Below are positions 1 to 7,444 of a DNA stretch of 13,954 nt, one piece after another. Made by a program: the position numbers and the translations under genes. Under the pieces are notes generated by a model. It saw nothing but the letters and a program-made list of their open reading frames with translations, did no database searches and was not told the DNA's origin. The stretch's first letter is position 1. Each line of letters starts with the position of its first letter. This stretch comes from Sphingobacterium sp. UBA1575 (GTDB taxonomy: Bacteria > Bacteroidota > Bacteroidia > Sphingobacteriales > Sphingobacteriaceae), in the NCBI GenBank assembly GCA_002322865.1, contig DCOH01000060.1, positions 73,943 through 87,896 on the forward strand, read 5' to 3'.

Positions 1-756
1 TTTTAAGACAACTTCCTCACTCTTCATGCCTGCCATCGGATAACGGATATCTTTGATGCTAGTTACACGGGTATCCCATTGCGGCAAAGGATAATTGCTG
101 ACCATGGTTTCGTCTTTGTGATAATACAATAATTTTTTGTTATCTGCAGACCACCACATGCCTTTTTCGATCCCAAATTCATTTCTATGGATCACTGAGG
201 TTCCATTGACAATACCATTGATGGTATCTTGGGTTACTTGCAACTTATGCCCATCAGCTTGGATGATTTCAATGTTATTACCAACCAAATATGCTGATTG
301 TGTATTCAATGATCCGATTTCTTCTCCTTCACGCTCCTTAGGCAAGGTGTTTTTGATCTGCGCTGTTTTGGAGGCTAAATCATAAACCAAACCATAGGTA
401 TTGTTTTCCCCCGCAACTTGAAAGGAAATTCTTTTGTTGTCTTCCCATTGGTAACTGGTCGGGAAATTGCGAAGACTTATCTTTTCATTCGGGAGTACGG
501 TTTTAATGGCCGATTGTAGATCGGATAAGCTGGCAATCTGCTGCGGTTTCCAATTGTTCTTGACATCGAAAGAAACCAAGTTCTGGTAGGTGCTGTCCAA
601 GCTGGAGAAAGCATCCGTATTTTTGATCCATTTTGCGGCAGGAAGACTTTTTGCAGCGTATTTTCCAGGGCCAAATACTGTTTCGTCAATAGTTAAATTC
701 CTTTGTCCATAGGCGTAGCTAGAACTTAATAGGAGCAATAACAAGAGTTTTTTCAT
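1..756 (-). CDS. S9B dipeptidyl peptidase IV-type peptidase, N-terminal part (cut by window edge)
   Basis: The frame is open from an ATG at 754-756 to the window edge, giving 252 codons without a stop. Residues 1-18 form a signal peptide (MKK, a run of Leu, then SYAYGQ), so the product is exported. Two motifs are typical of the beta-propeller (DPPIV_N) part of S9B peptidases: MWWSADNKKLLYY near residues 200-212, and YPMAGMKSEEV near 239-249, which corresponds to the family's YPxAG segment. Family members remove Xaa-Pro or Xaa-Ala dipeptides in the periplasm and are usually about 700 residues or longer. The alpha/beta-hydrolase domain with the Ser-Asp-His triad would lie left of position 1 and cannot be checked. 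The gene sits behind the terminator of the 870-2432 gene, so it probably has its own promoter in 757-819, where I see only a poor -7 match. The family call is firm; whether it is true DPP IV or a relative is open. Confidence 0.85.
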   Translation of the reverse strand, partial: MKKLLLLLLLSSSYAYGQRNLTIDETVFGPGKYAAKSLPAAKWIKNTDAFSSLDSTYQNLVSFDVKNNWKPQQIASLSDLQSAIKTVLPNEKISLRNFPTSYQWEDNKRISFQVAGENNTYGLVYDLASKTAQIKNTLPKEREGEEIGSLNTQSAYLVGNNIEIIQADGHKLQVTQDTINGIVNGTSVIHRNEFGIEKGMWWSADNKKLLYYHKDETMVSNYPLPQWDTRVTSIKDIRYPMAGMKSEEVVLK

Positions 757-819
757 TCTTTTTGAAAATTATATGCAGACGAAATTAAGTTTTTATAATG
801 AAATACCCATATATTAAAA

Positions 820-857
820 AAGGTAAAGCCCGACAGAGCGTTGTCGGGCTTTACCTT
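820..857 (-). terminator. Strong rho-independent terminator of the phosphoesterase gene
   Basis: A perfect 16-bp inverted repeat (left arm 820-835, AAGGTAAAGCCCGACA on plus; right arm 842-857) encloses a 6-nt loop. Read on minus, the hairpin is followed by a T run at about 820-814. It begins 12 nt after the stop codon at 870-872, the classic position for an intrinsic terminator. It should separate the phosphoesterase transcript from the peptidase gene beyond it. Confidence 0.92.
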
Positions 858-869
858 GAGGTTCGGTTG

Positions 870-2432
870 TTAGTTGATTACATCAATTTCTTTTGTTGCG
901 TTATGCGTCCTTCCGAACATATCTATTGCCTGGATTTCAACAGTATGTTTGCCGGCTTTCAATTTAGGAAGGTTCAATTTCCAGATATGGGCAGAATTGG
1001 ACGGGTCACTTGGTCTGCGACCTTGGATCAATTTCTCGGCACCATCAAAAGCCAATATTTCTTTCATGTAAGCAGGGTCGAAACCCTCTGCTTTTTCCAT
1101 GTTTTTCCATGCTCCTTGATCGATACGGAAAGTAACTTTATCAGTTGCTGATCCTAAGAAGAAGTTGGCATAGATTGGATAGCGACCAGCGTATTTTTCT
1201 TTAACTACTGATGGACCAAAAACGCCAATAGTATAATCATCTGCTTTTCCAGCTACTTTATAATCGAAGTTATATTGATTTCCATCAATATTTAAGATGG
1301 CATAACCTTTAGGGGTACCATCGCGCATGGTAGAAGCCGGAACGCCTTTTTCATTCAACTGACCAGAGTACCAGTCGCCCGAGGTAGTTCCCACATTATA
1401 CTCATGGTGAGGTTTTGCACCCAACCAATCGTGTTCTTGGGTGTAGAAATTCTGTTGCTGATAATGGGTATGAGCTGATAACGAAAGGGTGTTTGGATAA
1501 TCTTTCAATAGCTCAAACAATCTTTTTCTATCTTCCTTACGGAATGACTTGTTGTTTTCAGGGTTCAAAGGGATATGGAATGCTAGTACCACCAACTTAT
1601 CCTTCGGAACAAATTTCAAATCGTTCTCGATGAATTTCAACTGATCTGCTCTCAAACCACCTTGGTAGCTCTTGCCTGTTTCAGGATGTGGATAAATGAT
1701 ATTATCCAAAACGATGAAGTGAGCATTTCCAACATTGAAAGAATAGTTGTTCGGTCCGAAAGTACGTTCGAAACCTTCATCTGCTAAGGAATCTTGAGTA
1801 ACATCATAATTCATGTCATGGTTTCCCATCACGTTGAACCATGGAAGCCCCATTTTACCAACTGCTGTTTTATAGGAAGGGTGTAAAGACAGGTTGTCAC
1901 CCACTAAATCCCCTAAACTGATACCAAACAAGGGGCCTTTTCTTTCTTTAGCCTCATCAATCAAACCTTTGCTGAAATATTGGATCTCCTCTTCAGTATA
2001 CGCTTGTGGATCTCCGAATACAAATGCTGAAAATTGATTGGATTCTGGTTTAGCTTTTAAGGCGAAGTCGATTGATTTGGGTAATGGGCCAGTAGGAGCA
2101 ACACCTTGATATTTCAATTGTGGTGATCCATTAGGCTTGTGGATGTAATAGAATTTAGGGTGGTTGTCCTGATCAACAGGCAACTCATAACCGCTAGGTT
2201 TGATGACAAAAATGATGTTGTCGTTTTGGACAGGGATTTCGTATTTCCCTTTGTTGTTGGTTAGTACAACGTCTTTTCCATTACTGATGGCAACACCTTC
2301 AATCCCGTTTTCTTTACGGTCTTGTTTTCCATTTCCATTTAAGTCGTTAAATACGGTTCCTTTGGCTAGGTCTTGTGCGAAGACCGATCCGGTCATCATA
2401 CAGGCGATTAATGACCAATATAAATTTTTCAT
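870..2432 (-). CDS. Secreted calcineurin-like metallophosphoesterase with N- and C-terminal accessory domains
   Basis: This 520-residue protein has a signal peptide (1-19, VFA before Gln20). Residues about 24-75 resemble an SdrD_B/Cna-B-like Ig fold (FNDLNGNGKQD, ENGIEGV, KGKYEI), as in the N-terminal domain of Bacteroidota phosphoesterases. The metallophosphoesterase core spans about 134-325. Its probable metal ligands are D141 in GDPQ, D175 in GDLVGD, N205/H206 in GNHD, H286 in FHIP, and H321/H323 in SAHTH. Block I has Asp-x-Gln instead of the common Asp-x-His. Residues about 340-520 match the C-terminal domain that usually follows. It should hydrolyse a phosphoester in the periplasm or at the outer face; the substrate cannot be told. 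The gene appears monocistronic, with a -7 box at 2461-2468 and a terminator at 820-857. Confidence 0.88.
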   Translation of the reverse strand: MKNLYWSLIACMMTGSVFAQDLAKGTVFNDLNGNGKQDRKENGIEGVAISNGKDVVLTNNKGKYEIPVQNDNIIFVIKPSGYELPVDQDNHPKFYYIHKPNGSPQLKYQGVAPTGPLPKSIDFALKAKPESNQFSAFVFGDPQAYTEEEIQYFSKGLIDEAKERKGPLFGISLGDLVGDNLSLHPSYKTAVGKMGLPWFNVMGNHDMNYDVTQDSLADEGFERTFGPNNYSFNVGNAHFIVLDNIIYPHPETGKSYQGGLRADQLKFIENDLKFVPKDKLVVLAFHIPLNPENNKSFRKEDRKRLFELLKDYPNTLSLSAHTHYQQQNFYTQEHDWLGAKPHHEYNVGTTSGDWYSGQLNEKGVPASTMRDGTPKGYAILNIDGNQYNFDYKVAGKADDYTIGVFGPSVVKEKYAGRYPIYANFFLGSATDKVTFRIDQGAWKNMEKAEGFDPAYMKEILAFDGAEKLIQGRRPSDPSNSAHIWKLNLPKLKAGKHTVEIQAIDMFGRTHNATKEIDVIN

Positions 2433-2460
2433 TTATCTTATATTATATTTTTATTTCTTT

Positions 2461-2468
2461 CAAAAGTA
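2461..2468 (-). promoter_or_regulatory. Bacteroidota -7 promoter box for the phosphoesterase gene
   Basis: On minus this reads TACTTTTG, an exact match to the Bacteroidota -7 consensus TAnnTTTG, about 28 nt before the ATG at 2432. Transcription would start near 2455 and leave a short leader. No TTG lies at the ideal -33 spacing; the nearest (plus 2495-2497) is 26 nt away, which limits confidence. Confidence 0.5.
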
Positions 2469-2560
2469 AAGAAACAGCTTTAAAATAAGATTAACAAATG
2501 ATTAAGGAAGTGTTTATGGGTTTAATTATCTTATTTTTAAGATCTTCGGTATGAAAATGT

Positions 2561-2596
2561 AACAAATGAACCGATTATTTAATCGGTTCATTTGTT
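2561..2596 (-). terminator. Hairpin overlapping the stop codon of the 2575-3546 gene
   Basis: A 17-bp perfect inverted repeat (arms 2561-2577 and 2580-2596) with almost no loop. The 5' arm on minus encodes the last residues (TNEPIK) and the TAA stop lies at the hairpin tip. The tail after the stem (ACATTTTCAT) is only moderately T-rich, so this may be a weak terminator or a 3'-end stabilising structure. Confidence 0.65.
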
Positions 2597-3546
2597 TGGG
2601 CTAATCTTTGGGAGCCGGTATTTGCTGGGCAAGCAATATCATCAGTGGCATCATAGATTAATTTTTTTGATTCTCTATCTTTTATCAAACTTTCCGGCAC
2701 ATAGATTTGTACTTTGGTTTGAGAATATCCGGAAGGGTAATAGCGGATATAATATCCATCGGGATGTAAGGTCCAGATTCCGCTAGGAATATCGGCTCTT
2801 ACTGGTGCCATTCCTGCCATGATCGCATATTTTTCAAATTCGGCATAGGTGTAATTTCCGGAGGAAACCAATTGGCGGATGTTGTTCTCAGCTTCGAAAA
2901 TCTTTTGGATGGCGGGTGGCATGCTTGATTTGGCTTTCGCCATGACGTCAAATGGAAGGATGCCCAATGCACCACCTTCCAATTGCAGGATCTGTTTTGC
3001 AGTCAAAAGACGTAATGCAGTCTCTTTTACAGGTCCACTGTAATCAATGAATTTTGTTTTTGCAATGATGGTCCAAAGCAGCATTTGGATATCCGTCTGT
3101 TGCACTTCAGGATGTTTCTCTGCGCTTTTCAGGATGGCTATAACAATATCCTTTTTCTTGCCAAGTACAGGTGCATACATATATCCATCACCAGCAGAAG
3201 GGGCATAGGTTCCTGCTTTAAGGCAGTAACTTTTATTGATCATTTCAAAATGTCCCGATTGCAGAACATAGCCATCTTCTCCATTTTTTGCCAATGTCGA
3301 AAATGGAAGATATTTGGCATTACTTTCAAATTCAGGCATTTCTTTGCCTTCTTGATTTACATCTTCAAAACTGGTACTAATGGCTTCAGGTTCCTTTAAA
3401 ATTTTATCAAGCCCTAATGCCTGGGCTCCTTTGGAAGTAACAGCTTTTCCTGCCTTATTCAATAGATCCCCAAATTGCGCAGAGGCGATTTGGCTATTCA
3501 AAAGAATGGTAAATAGTAGAATAGCGCTAATTTTAAGTTTTTTCAT
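2575..3546 (-). CDS. Secreted protein of unknown function
   Basis: The 323-residue protein has a clear signal peptide (1-23, ending IASA before Gln24). The mature part starts with an amphipathic stretch (FGDLLNKAGKAV). Around residues 107-163 there is what looks like a conserved core: SYCLKAGTYAPSAGDGYMY, then a helical segment containing KHPEVQQTDIQMLLW. The C terminus has DATDDIACPANTGSQRL (299-315). Two cysteines (108 and 306) could form a disulfide in the periplasm. I have the impression of similar cores in other Bacteroidota secreted proteins but cannot name a family, and no catalytic motif is evident. The gene lies 71 nt after the preceding membrane-protein gene and may be cotranscribed with it, since no hairpin separates them. 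Its 3' end is built into the hairpin at 2561-2596. Confidence 0.8.
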   Translation of the reverse strand: MKKLKISAILLFTILLNSQIASAQFGDLLNKAGKAVTSKGAQALGLDKILKEPEAISTSFEDVNQEGKEMPEFESNAKYLPFSTLAKNGEDGYVLQSGHFEMINKSYCLKAGTYAPSAGDGYMYAPVLGKKKDIVIAILKSAEKHPEVQQTDIQMLLWTIIAKTKFIDYSGPVKETALRLLTAKQILQLEGGALGILPFDVMAKAKSSMPPAIQKIFEAENNIRQLVSSGNYTYAEFEKYAIMAGMAPVRADIPSGIWTLHPDGYYIRYYPSGYSQTKVQIYVPESLIKDRESKKLIYDATDDIACPANTGSQRLAQTNEPIK

Positions 3547-3617
3547 TTGATCAGGTAAATTTGATATCGATTTAAAATTAAAATAAACTTTTAAAATTAC
3601 TTTCTCTTTTATTTAAA

Positions 3618-4124
3618 CTATGTGTTAAGCTTTGAATAATTACTAATTCTCTTACTATTAAAGATTAAAAGGACGCCCAGAATTATTTTAAGCCCATATA
3701 TATCGAAATTATTCCATAAGAATTTTTGATAAGGTTGATCCTCACGAAGGAGCATCATGTTTTTTATAACGGACAAAATAAAGTCTGGAATATTTAGGAT
3801 AATGATGGCAAGTCCAAGGATAAGCAATGCGATCTGAAAGATCTTTTCATAATTCAATTGGCTTATTTGTAAGATCGGCAATTGCTCATCATCCTTTAAT
3901 TTTAATAGATTGATAATTAATTCCGTTCTGAAAAGTAGAAAATAAGCCATGATCCATTGTATAAGCAAGAATAGAATTAATGAAGGCAATATGACTATTT
4001 TTTCTTTTGCCATTTGTAGGGTAAAAAAGAACATGCTTAATTCCTTGAGGGAATTGATACTCCATAAGAAGAGGATGATCCCAATGATTTTTATCGCAAA
4101 AATATAGAGCTCCGTTTTTTTCAT
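3618..4124 (-). CDS. Four-TM integral membrane protein of unknown function
   Basis: The 168-residue product is very hydrophobic, with likely membrane helices at about 8-22, 43-65, 94-118 and 142-157, a charged loop KLKDDEQ near 75-81 and a basic C-terminal tail. No family motif is recognised. An overlapping frame on the same strand (3889-4221) is also open, but its product is low-complexity without a membrane or signal pattern, whereas this frame gives a coherent membrane protein. The ATG at 4122-4124 gives the basic N terminus MKKTE. The gene stands between the hairpin at 4200-4229 and the secreted-protein gene starting at 3546. I see no convincing -7 box in front of it. Confidence 0.72.
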   Translation of the reverse strand: MKKTELYIFAIKIIGIILFLWSINSLKELSMFFFTLQMAKEKIVILPSLILFLLIQWIMAYFLLFRTELIINLLKLKDDEQLPILQISQLNYEKIFQIALLILGLAIIILNIPDFILSVIKNMMLLREDQPYQKFLWNNFDIYGLKIILGVLLIFNSKRISNYSKLNT

Positions 4125-4199
4125 GGTTTGGAAAATTGAGGTAAGTTTGGTTTTTATAAAAAATAAGTTTTTTGTATTTGAAAATCAGTAGAAATATAA

Positions 4200-4229
4200 A
4201 ATTTCCCTTGTTGATATACAAGGGAAATT
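4200..4229 (-). terminator. Rho-independent terminator after the hydrolase/OMP operon
   Basis: A perfect 12-bp inverted repeat (AATTTCCCTTGT at 4200-4211; ACAAGGGAAATT at 4218-4229) with a 6-nt loop. On minus it is followed by TTTATATTTC. It begins about 30 nt after the stop of the 4260-4958 gene, so it should end that transcript before the four-TM gene. Confidence 0.8.
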
Positions 4230-4259
4230 GGAAATTATGTTTTTCAATAGTAGAAATAC

Positions 4260-4958
4260 TTAAAATTTATACGTGAAAGCTAAACTTCCATAGAAGGGTA
4301 ATAGTGGTACGGTTTTAAAATCCTGATTCAACAATTTTCCTCCACTTAAAGTTAGGTCGTTGTTTTTAAAGGTCCATCCTGTCTGAAATCCATAATGATA
4401 ATTTCCACCCATAGCCGGCTCTATCCAACCATTTTTAACCGAAGGAAAAGATTCCTTATAGGCTGCTGAATGCTTGTAATGGCTAGCTATAGCTTTATCA
4501 AAGCCAGCTTCTGCAGCTATAAACCATGAGGACTTGTAATACCCGGCAACCGCATTGATATCCATTCCAAAATTGGATATGCCCACTTGGTCATTTTCAA
4601 ATCGTCGATAAATTCCTCTGACATCACTGGATAGGTGGAGCCTTCCGATCTTTACCCACTGGATTTTAATTCCTACACGCGATTTAAGGTCATCCAACAT
4701 TTCTTCCCCTATAGGTAAAGAGATATCGCTTGTCAACCACAATGGAATAACTTTTTTATTTAGTTGGTATCCATAACCTAATCCGTAAATGATGCCGTAT
4801 TCAGCACCGATTTGGGCTTGTAGGAAATGTTTCTGATCGTGATCATTTTCAAGGTTGATAGTCTGTCCATGAGCCATAGATGCTGTTAGGATGAGTTGTA
4901 GACTAACCATTAGGGTAAATACAAACCTAAATCCAAGATATAAATATTGATTTTTCAT
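4260..4958 (-). CDS. Predicted small outer-membrane beta-barrel protein
   Basis: The 232-residue protein has a signal peptide (about 1-31, ending SMAHG before Gln32). The mature part contains alternating hydrophobic and polar strands rich in Gly and aromatics (for example IGAEYGIIYGLGYGYQL, GYYKSSWFIAAEAGF, YHYGFQTGWTF) and ends in FTYKF. A terminal Phe after a strand is the usual beta-barrel assembly signal. The size would suit an 8-10-strand barrel. The function is unknown; it might be a channel or structural protein. Its ATG lies 2 nt after the TAA of the hydrolase (TAATCATG), so the two are almost certainly translated from one mRNA, which ends at the 4200-4229 terminator. Confidence 0.78.
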   Translation of the reverse strand: MKNQYLYLGFRFVFTLMVSLQLILTASMAHGQTINLENDHDQKHFLQAQIGAEYGIIYGLGYGYQLNKKVIPLWLTSDISLPIGEEMLDDLKSRVGIKIQWVKIGRLHLSSDVRGIYRRFENDQVGISNFGMDINAVAGYYKSSWFIAAEAGFDKAIASHYKHSAAYKESFPSVKNGWIEPAMGGNYHYGFQTGWTFKNNDLTLSGGKLLNQDFKTVPLLPFYGSLAFTYKF

Positions 4959-4960
4959 GA

Positions 4961-5980
4961 TTACTTCAGGTTATTCAAAAATGATAATACATTAGGTTTG
5001 GTCTGCTGAGACCAGGCATCAGCATTGGTAATGATTCCGTCATGGCCAACATCCTGTATTTTCACTTTCTTCACCGTTTTAAATACACTGGTAATCTTAT
5101 CGGCCCATTGATCGGGATAAGCTTTGTTTTTGGATGAATAGAAGAATAGGATTGGCTTTTGGAAGTTTTCCATACCTGCAGAGAAATCCAGTTGATCACG
5201 ATCTGCTTCTTCGAACATAACCGAAGAAATGATCGCCCCATCTCGCCAAGAACTGCTTTTGTCAAAATCTCCTTCTCCTGTAATGGGATTACGGGAAGAG
5301 AACATGCTCATTTTATAGTCTAAAATGGCATGGTCGTTTTCAGCGCCGGTTATGAATTGATCCAGGTAGGTCGCATTGTTCAAGGCTTCCGACCAAACAT
5401 TAAGAGACCTCGAATTTTTAACATAAGTTTCTACATCCGCCCATTTTAATCCACCAGGTTCGCATAATACCATTCCTTTGATAAGGGCAGGATATCTACC
5501 AGCAAATCCAATAGCGAGCATGGCGCCCCAAGAATGTCCGAAGAGAAAGATCTCTTGTTGGGGATCACGCCTGAAATGTTCAATTACTTTCTTCAGATCT
5601 TCATAAAGCAGATTAATAATAGCTCCTTTTTCTTTAGGATAATCTTTTTTATCGATCCTTTGGGATAATCCAGAACCTCGCTGATCAAAGAAAACAACTT
5701 GATAACCATTGTTTACCAAATCTTTGGCATTTAATAAGTATCTGTAATCTCCACCCGGTCCACCATGGATCATCACCAGCATTGGACCTGTCTTGGGGCC
5801 AAAAGATTCGGCAAGAAGTAGAACATCATTTGAACGAAATGAGGGGAGATTAGCATCCTCATCTACTGTTTTAGGAACAAGAACTCCAGATTTGGCGATC
5901 TCCATTTTTTCATCGCAAGCATTTAAAAGGATTGGGATTAAAATCAATAATCCGAAACGTACTAATTTCATAAACATCAT
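4961..5980 (-). CDS. Lipoprotein alpha/beta hydrolase, proline-iminopeptidase-like
   Basis: The 339-residue protein starts with a lipoprotein signal (LLNAC, lipidation at Cys22). The alpha/beta-hydrolase core shows the oxyanion motif HGGPGG (72-77), DQRGSG (99-104), the nucleophile elbow GHSWGAM with Ser150, and a C-terminal GHDG with His313. HGGPGG plus DQRGSG is typical of the proline iminopeptidase/S33 group, which removes N-terminal Pro from peptides, though relatives are esterases. The usual acid in a GxxD turn is not obvious: SSKNKAYPD has Asn285, with Asp290 a possible substitute. The protein would sit in a periplasmic membrane leaflet. ATGs at codons 1, 2 and 4 are all possible starts; none changes the lipobox. 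It lies 67 nt after the AraC-type regulator gene and 2 nt before the barrel-protein gene. Confidence 0.85.
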   Translation of the reverse strand: MMFMKLVRFGLLILIPILLNACDEKMEIAKSGVLVPKTVDEDANLPSFRSNDVLLLAESFGPKTGPMLVMIHGGPGGDYRYLLNAKDLVNNGYQVVFFDQRGSGLSQRIDKKDYPKEKGAIINLLYEDLKKVIEHFRRDPQQEIFLFGHSWGAMLAIGFAGRYPALIKGMVLCEPGGLKWADVETYVKNSRSLNVWSEALNNATYLDQFITGAENDHAILDYKMSMFSSRNPITGEGDFDKSSSWRDGAIISSVMFEEADRDQLDFSAGMENFQKPILFFYSSKNKAYPDQWADKITSVFKTVKKVKIQDVGHDGIITNADAWSQQTKPNVLSFLNNLK

Positions 5981-6024
5981 TTTTTGATTGATGCCACGAA
6001 ACTAAGCTTCGTATTAATTTTTAG

Positions 6025-6048
6025 GGTCTCATGGAATCATTTGAGACC
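6025..6048. promoter_or_regulatory. Inverted repeat between regulator and hydrolase genes
   Basis: GGTCTCA (6025-6031) and TGAGACC (6042-6048) form a perfect 7-bp inverted repeat with a 10-nt spacer, 45-68 nt before the hydrolase start. It overlaps the TAG stop of the regulator gene by one base. No T run follows on either strand, so it is a poor terminator. It could be an operator or a weak mRNA processing or attenuation hairpin. Confidence 0.35.
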
Positions 6049-7187
6049 TATTGTTGAGGTATTGAATTCTTTTGATACATATTATCCAAGAATTCCTTTG
6101 GTGTGGCACCTTTTATTTTTTTGAAGTTTCTATGAAAAGATGCTTTCGAATTGAAGCCACAATCGTAGGCGATGGATAGGTAAGTGAACCGTTGGTTTTT
6201 AGGGTCTGTGGCCAATCTGATGAATTCTTCAATGCGCATTTCATTGATGTATTCATTGAAGTTTTTATTTTCCATGCTATTGATCACTTCAGAAAGGTAA
6301 TTCGGATGAACATCCAACAGTTCCGACAAGGAATCCAGGTTGAGTGCACTATCTTTAAACGGTTTTTCATTTTGAAGGAAGGTCGTCATTCGCTCATGAA
6401 TATCGGAAGCTTGTTCAGGTTGGAGAGATGATTTTTTATACCTTGTTTCATTTTTCTCAGGCATTTCCAATGCCTCAGTACCCTCGTTTACCAAATTAAT
6501 TTTTTGATCCAAAACTTTTGGATTGGTGAACAGAAAGTTCCTAATTCCTGTGAATCCCAGCCAGATCAAAAACAGCACAAATGTGATATAAATATATTCT
6601 TCAGGGAGAGGGGTGATGGCCAATATCCAAATTACGCTGATCCAGATGCAAAGATTTCTGCACCAACTAATTTTTTGTACAAAGTCCAATTTCGGTGCTT
6701 CGTATAAACCGGCAATTTTTTTAGACCTCGCGATCAATAGAAAAGATTTGGTGATAAAGAAGGCCCCAGAGAGGATAATCAGGATATAATTCACCTTAAT
6801 TTGCCATTCATAACCTTTGCCTTCTTGCTCTAAAATACGAACAGCTTCCTGATGATTTACCCGGTAAGCACCGATGAAAATGAAATTGACAATAATAAAG
6901 GGTAGTAAATAGGCGAGGTTTTGCCAAAGAACTGCCTTTATTCCAAAATTTTCCTTGATATACCTATAAAGTAGAAGGGGATGAAGAATAGGGAGAGTAA
7001 AACTGAAGATCAGCAGCTTTGGATAATTTAAATATAGTTTATGAATAAACATATAATGCGCACTCAAATTTAGGAATGCTATTATGATCCATATTCCAAG
7101 GAGAATATCCGTTTTTATCAATCCTTTTTTTGTAAAGATCAGCAATAATAGGAAGAGTGAAATTATAATTCCTGCAAGATAAAGCAT
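6048..7187 (-). CDS. Membrane-anchored AraC-family transcriptional regulator (7 TM + HTH_18)
   Basis: The 379-residue protein has an N-terminal membrane domain with about seven helices (near 2-18, 27-49, 57-75, 90-108, 133-153, 176-194 and 196-215). A charged linker (222-262) follows, then a C-terminal AraC/XylS DNA-binding domain (about 263-369). The DNA-binding domain shows LNLDSLSELLDVHPNYLSEV for the first HTH and LSIAYDCGFNSKASFHRNFK plus GATPKEF for the second, the most conserved AraC signature. This architecture is common in Bacteroidota; a membrane signal is thought to alter DNA binding at the inner membrane. Its direct neighbours on the same strand are the hydrolase and barrel-protein genes, the natural candidates for control. 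No HTH residue appears to be missing. The ATG at 7185-7187 is the first that includes the whole first TM helix. Confidence 0.9.
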   Translation of the reverse strand: MLYLAGIIISLFLLLLIFTKKGLIKTDILLGIWIIIAFLNLSAHYMFIHKLYLNYPKLLIFSFTLPILHPLLLYRYIKENFGIKAVLWQNLAYLLPFIIVNFIFIGAYRVNHQEAVRILEQEGKGYEWQIKVNYILIILSGAFFITKSFLLIARSKKIAGLYEAPKLDFVQKISWCRNLCIWISVIWILAITPLPEEYIYITFVLFLIWLGFTGIRNFLFTNPKVLDQKINLVNEGTEALEMPEKNETRYKKSSLQPEQASDIHERMTTFLQNEKPFKDSALNLDSLSELLDVHPNYLSEVINSMENKNFNEYINEMRIEEFIRLATDPKNQRFTYLSIAYDCGFNSKASFHRNFKKIKGATPKEFLDNMYQKNSIPQQ

Positions 7188-7210
7188 AGGGGTTCGGAAT
7201 AATTTATGAA

Positions 7211-7244
7211 CAAATAAACGATGAAATTCAGTCTTATTTCACAA
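7211..7244 (-). promoter_or_regulatory. Possible promoter of the AraC-type regulator gene
   Basis: On minus, TTTATTTG (7218-7211) differs from the -7 consensus TAnnTTTG in one base, and a TTG (plus 7242-7244) lies 23 nt upstream, slightly long for a -33 box. The -7-like box is about 24 nt before the ATG. The rest of the 257-nt divergent gap (7188-7444) is AT-rich, and I see no clear plus-strand promoter in it. Confidence 0.3.
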
Positions 7245-7444
7245 GGATAGGTTCCAATTTATAAGTTGATACTCCTATTTATCTTATTATCAGCAAAATA
7301 GAAAATTAATTATTGGAGTTCAAACTTATAATATAAAACTAATTTCCGGGTAATGGACGCTAATTTTACCCTTAAGTTAAATCTATGGATACATCTGTAA
7401 AGCTGCAGGGAAATTTATATGATTTAAAACTTAAAAACTTTAAA

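Noticed and set aside
798..1151. 117-aa plus-strand frame opposite the phosphoesterase gene
   Set aside because: It runs through the terminator hairpin and is antisense to a well-supported coding region.
2528..2543. ATCTTA/TAAGAT hairpin upstream of the phosphoesterase promoter
   Set aside because: It is six AT-rich pairs only; the stronger 2561-2596 hairpin explains the transcript end.
3889..4221. 110-aa open frame on minus overlapping the four-TM gene
   Set aside because: Its product lacks a membrane, signal or domain pattern and it starts inside the terminator region at 4200-4229; the overlapping frame encodes a coherent membrane protein.
7385..7444. Upstream ATG for the small lipoprotein
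   Set aside because: It would add 20 residues that do not resemble a signal peptide in front of a complete lipoprotein signal.
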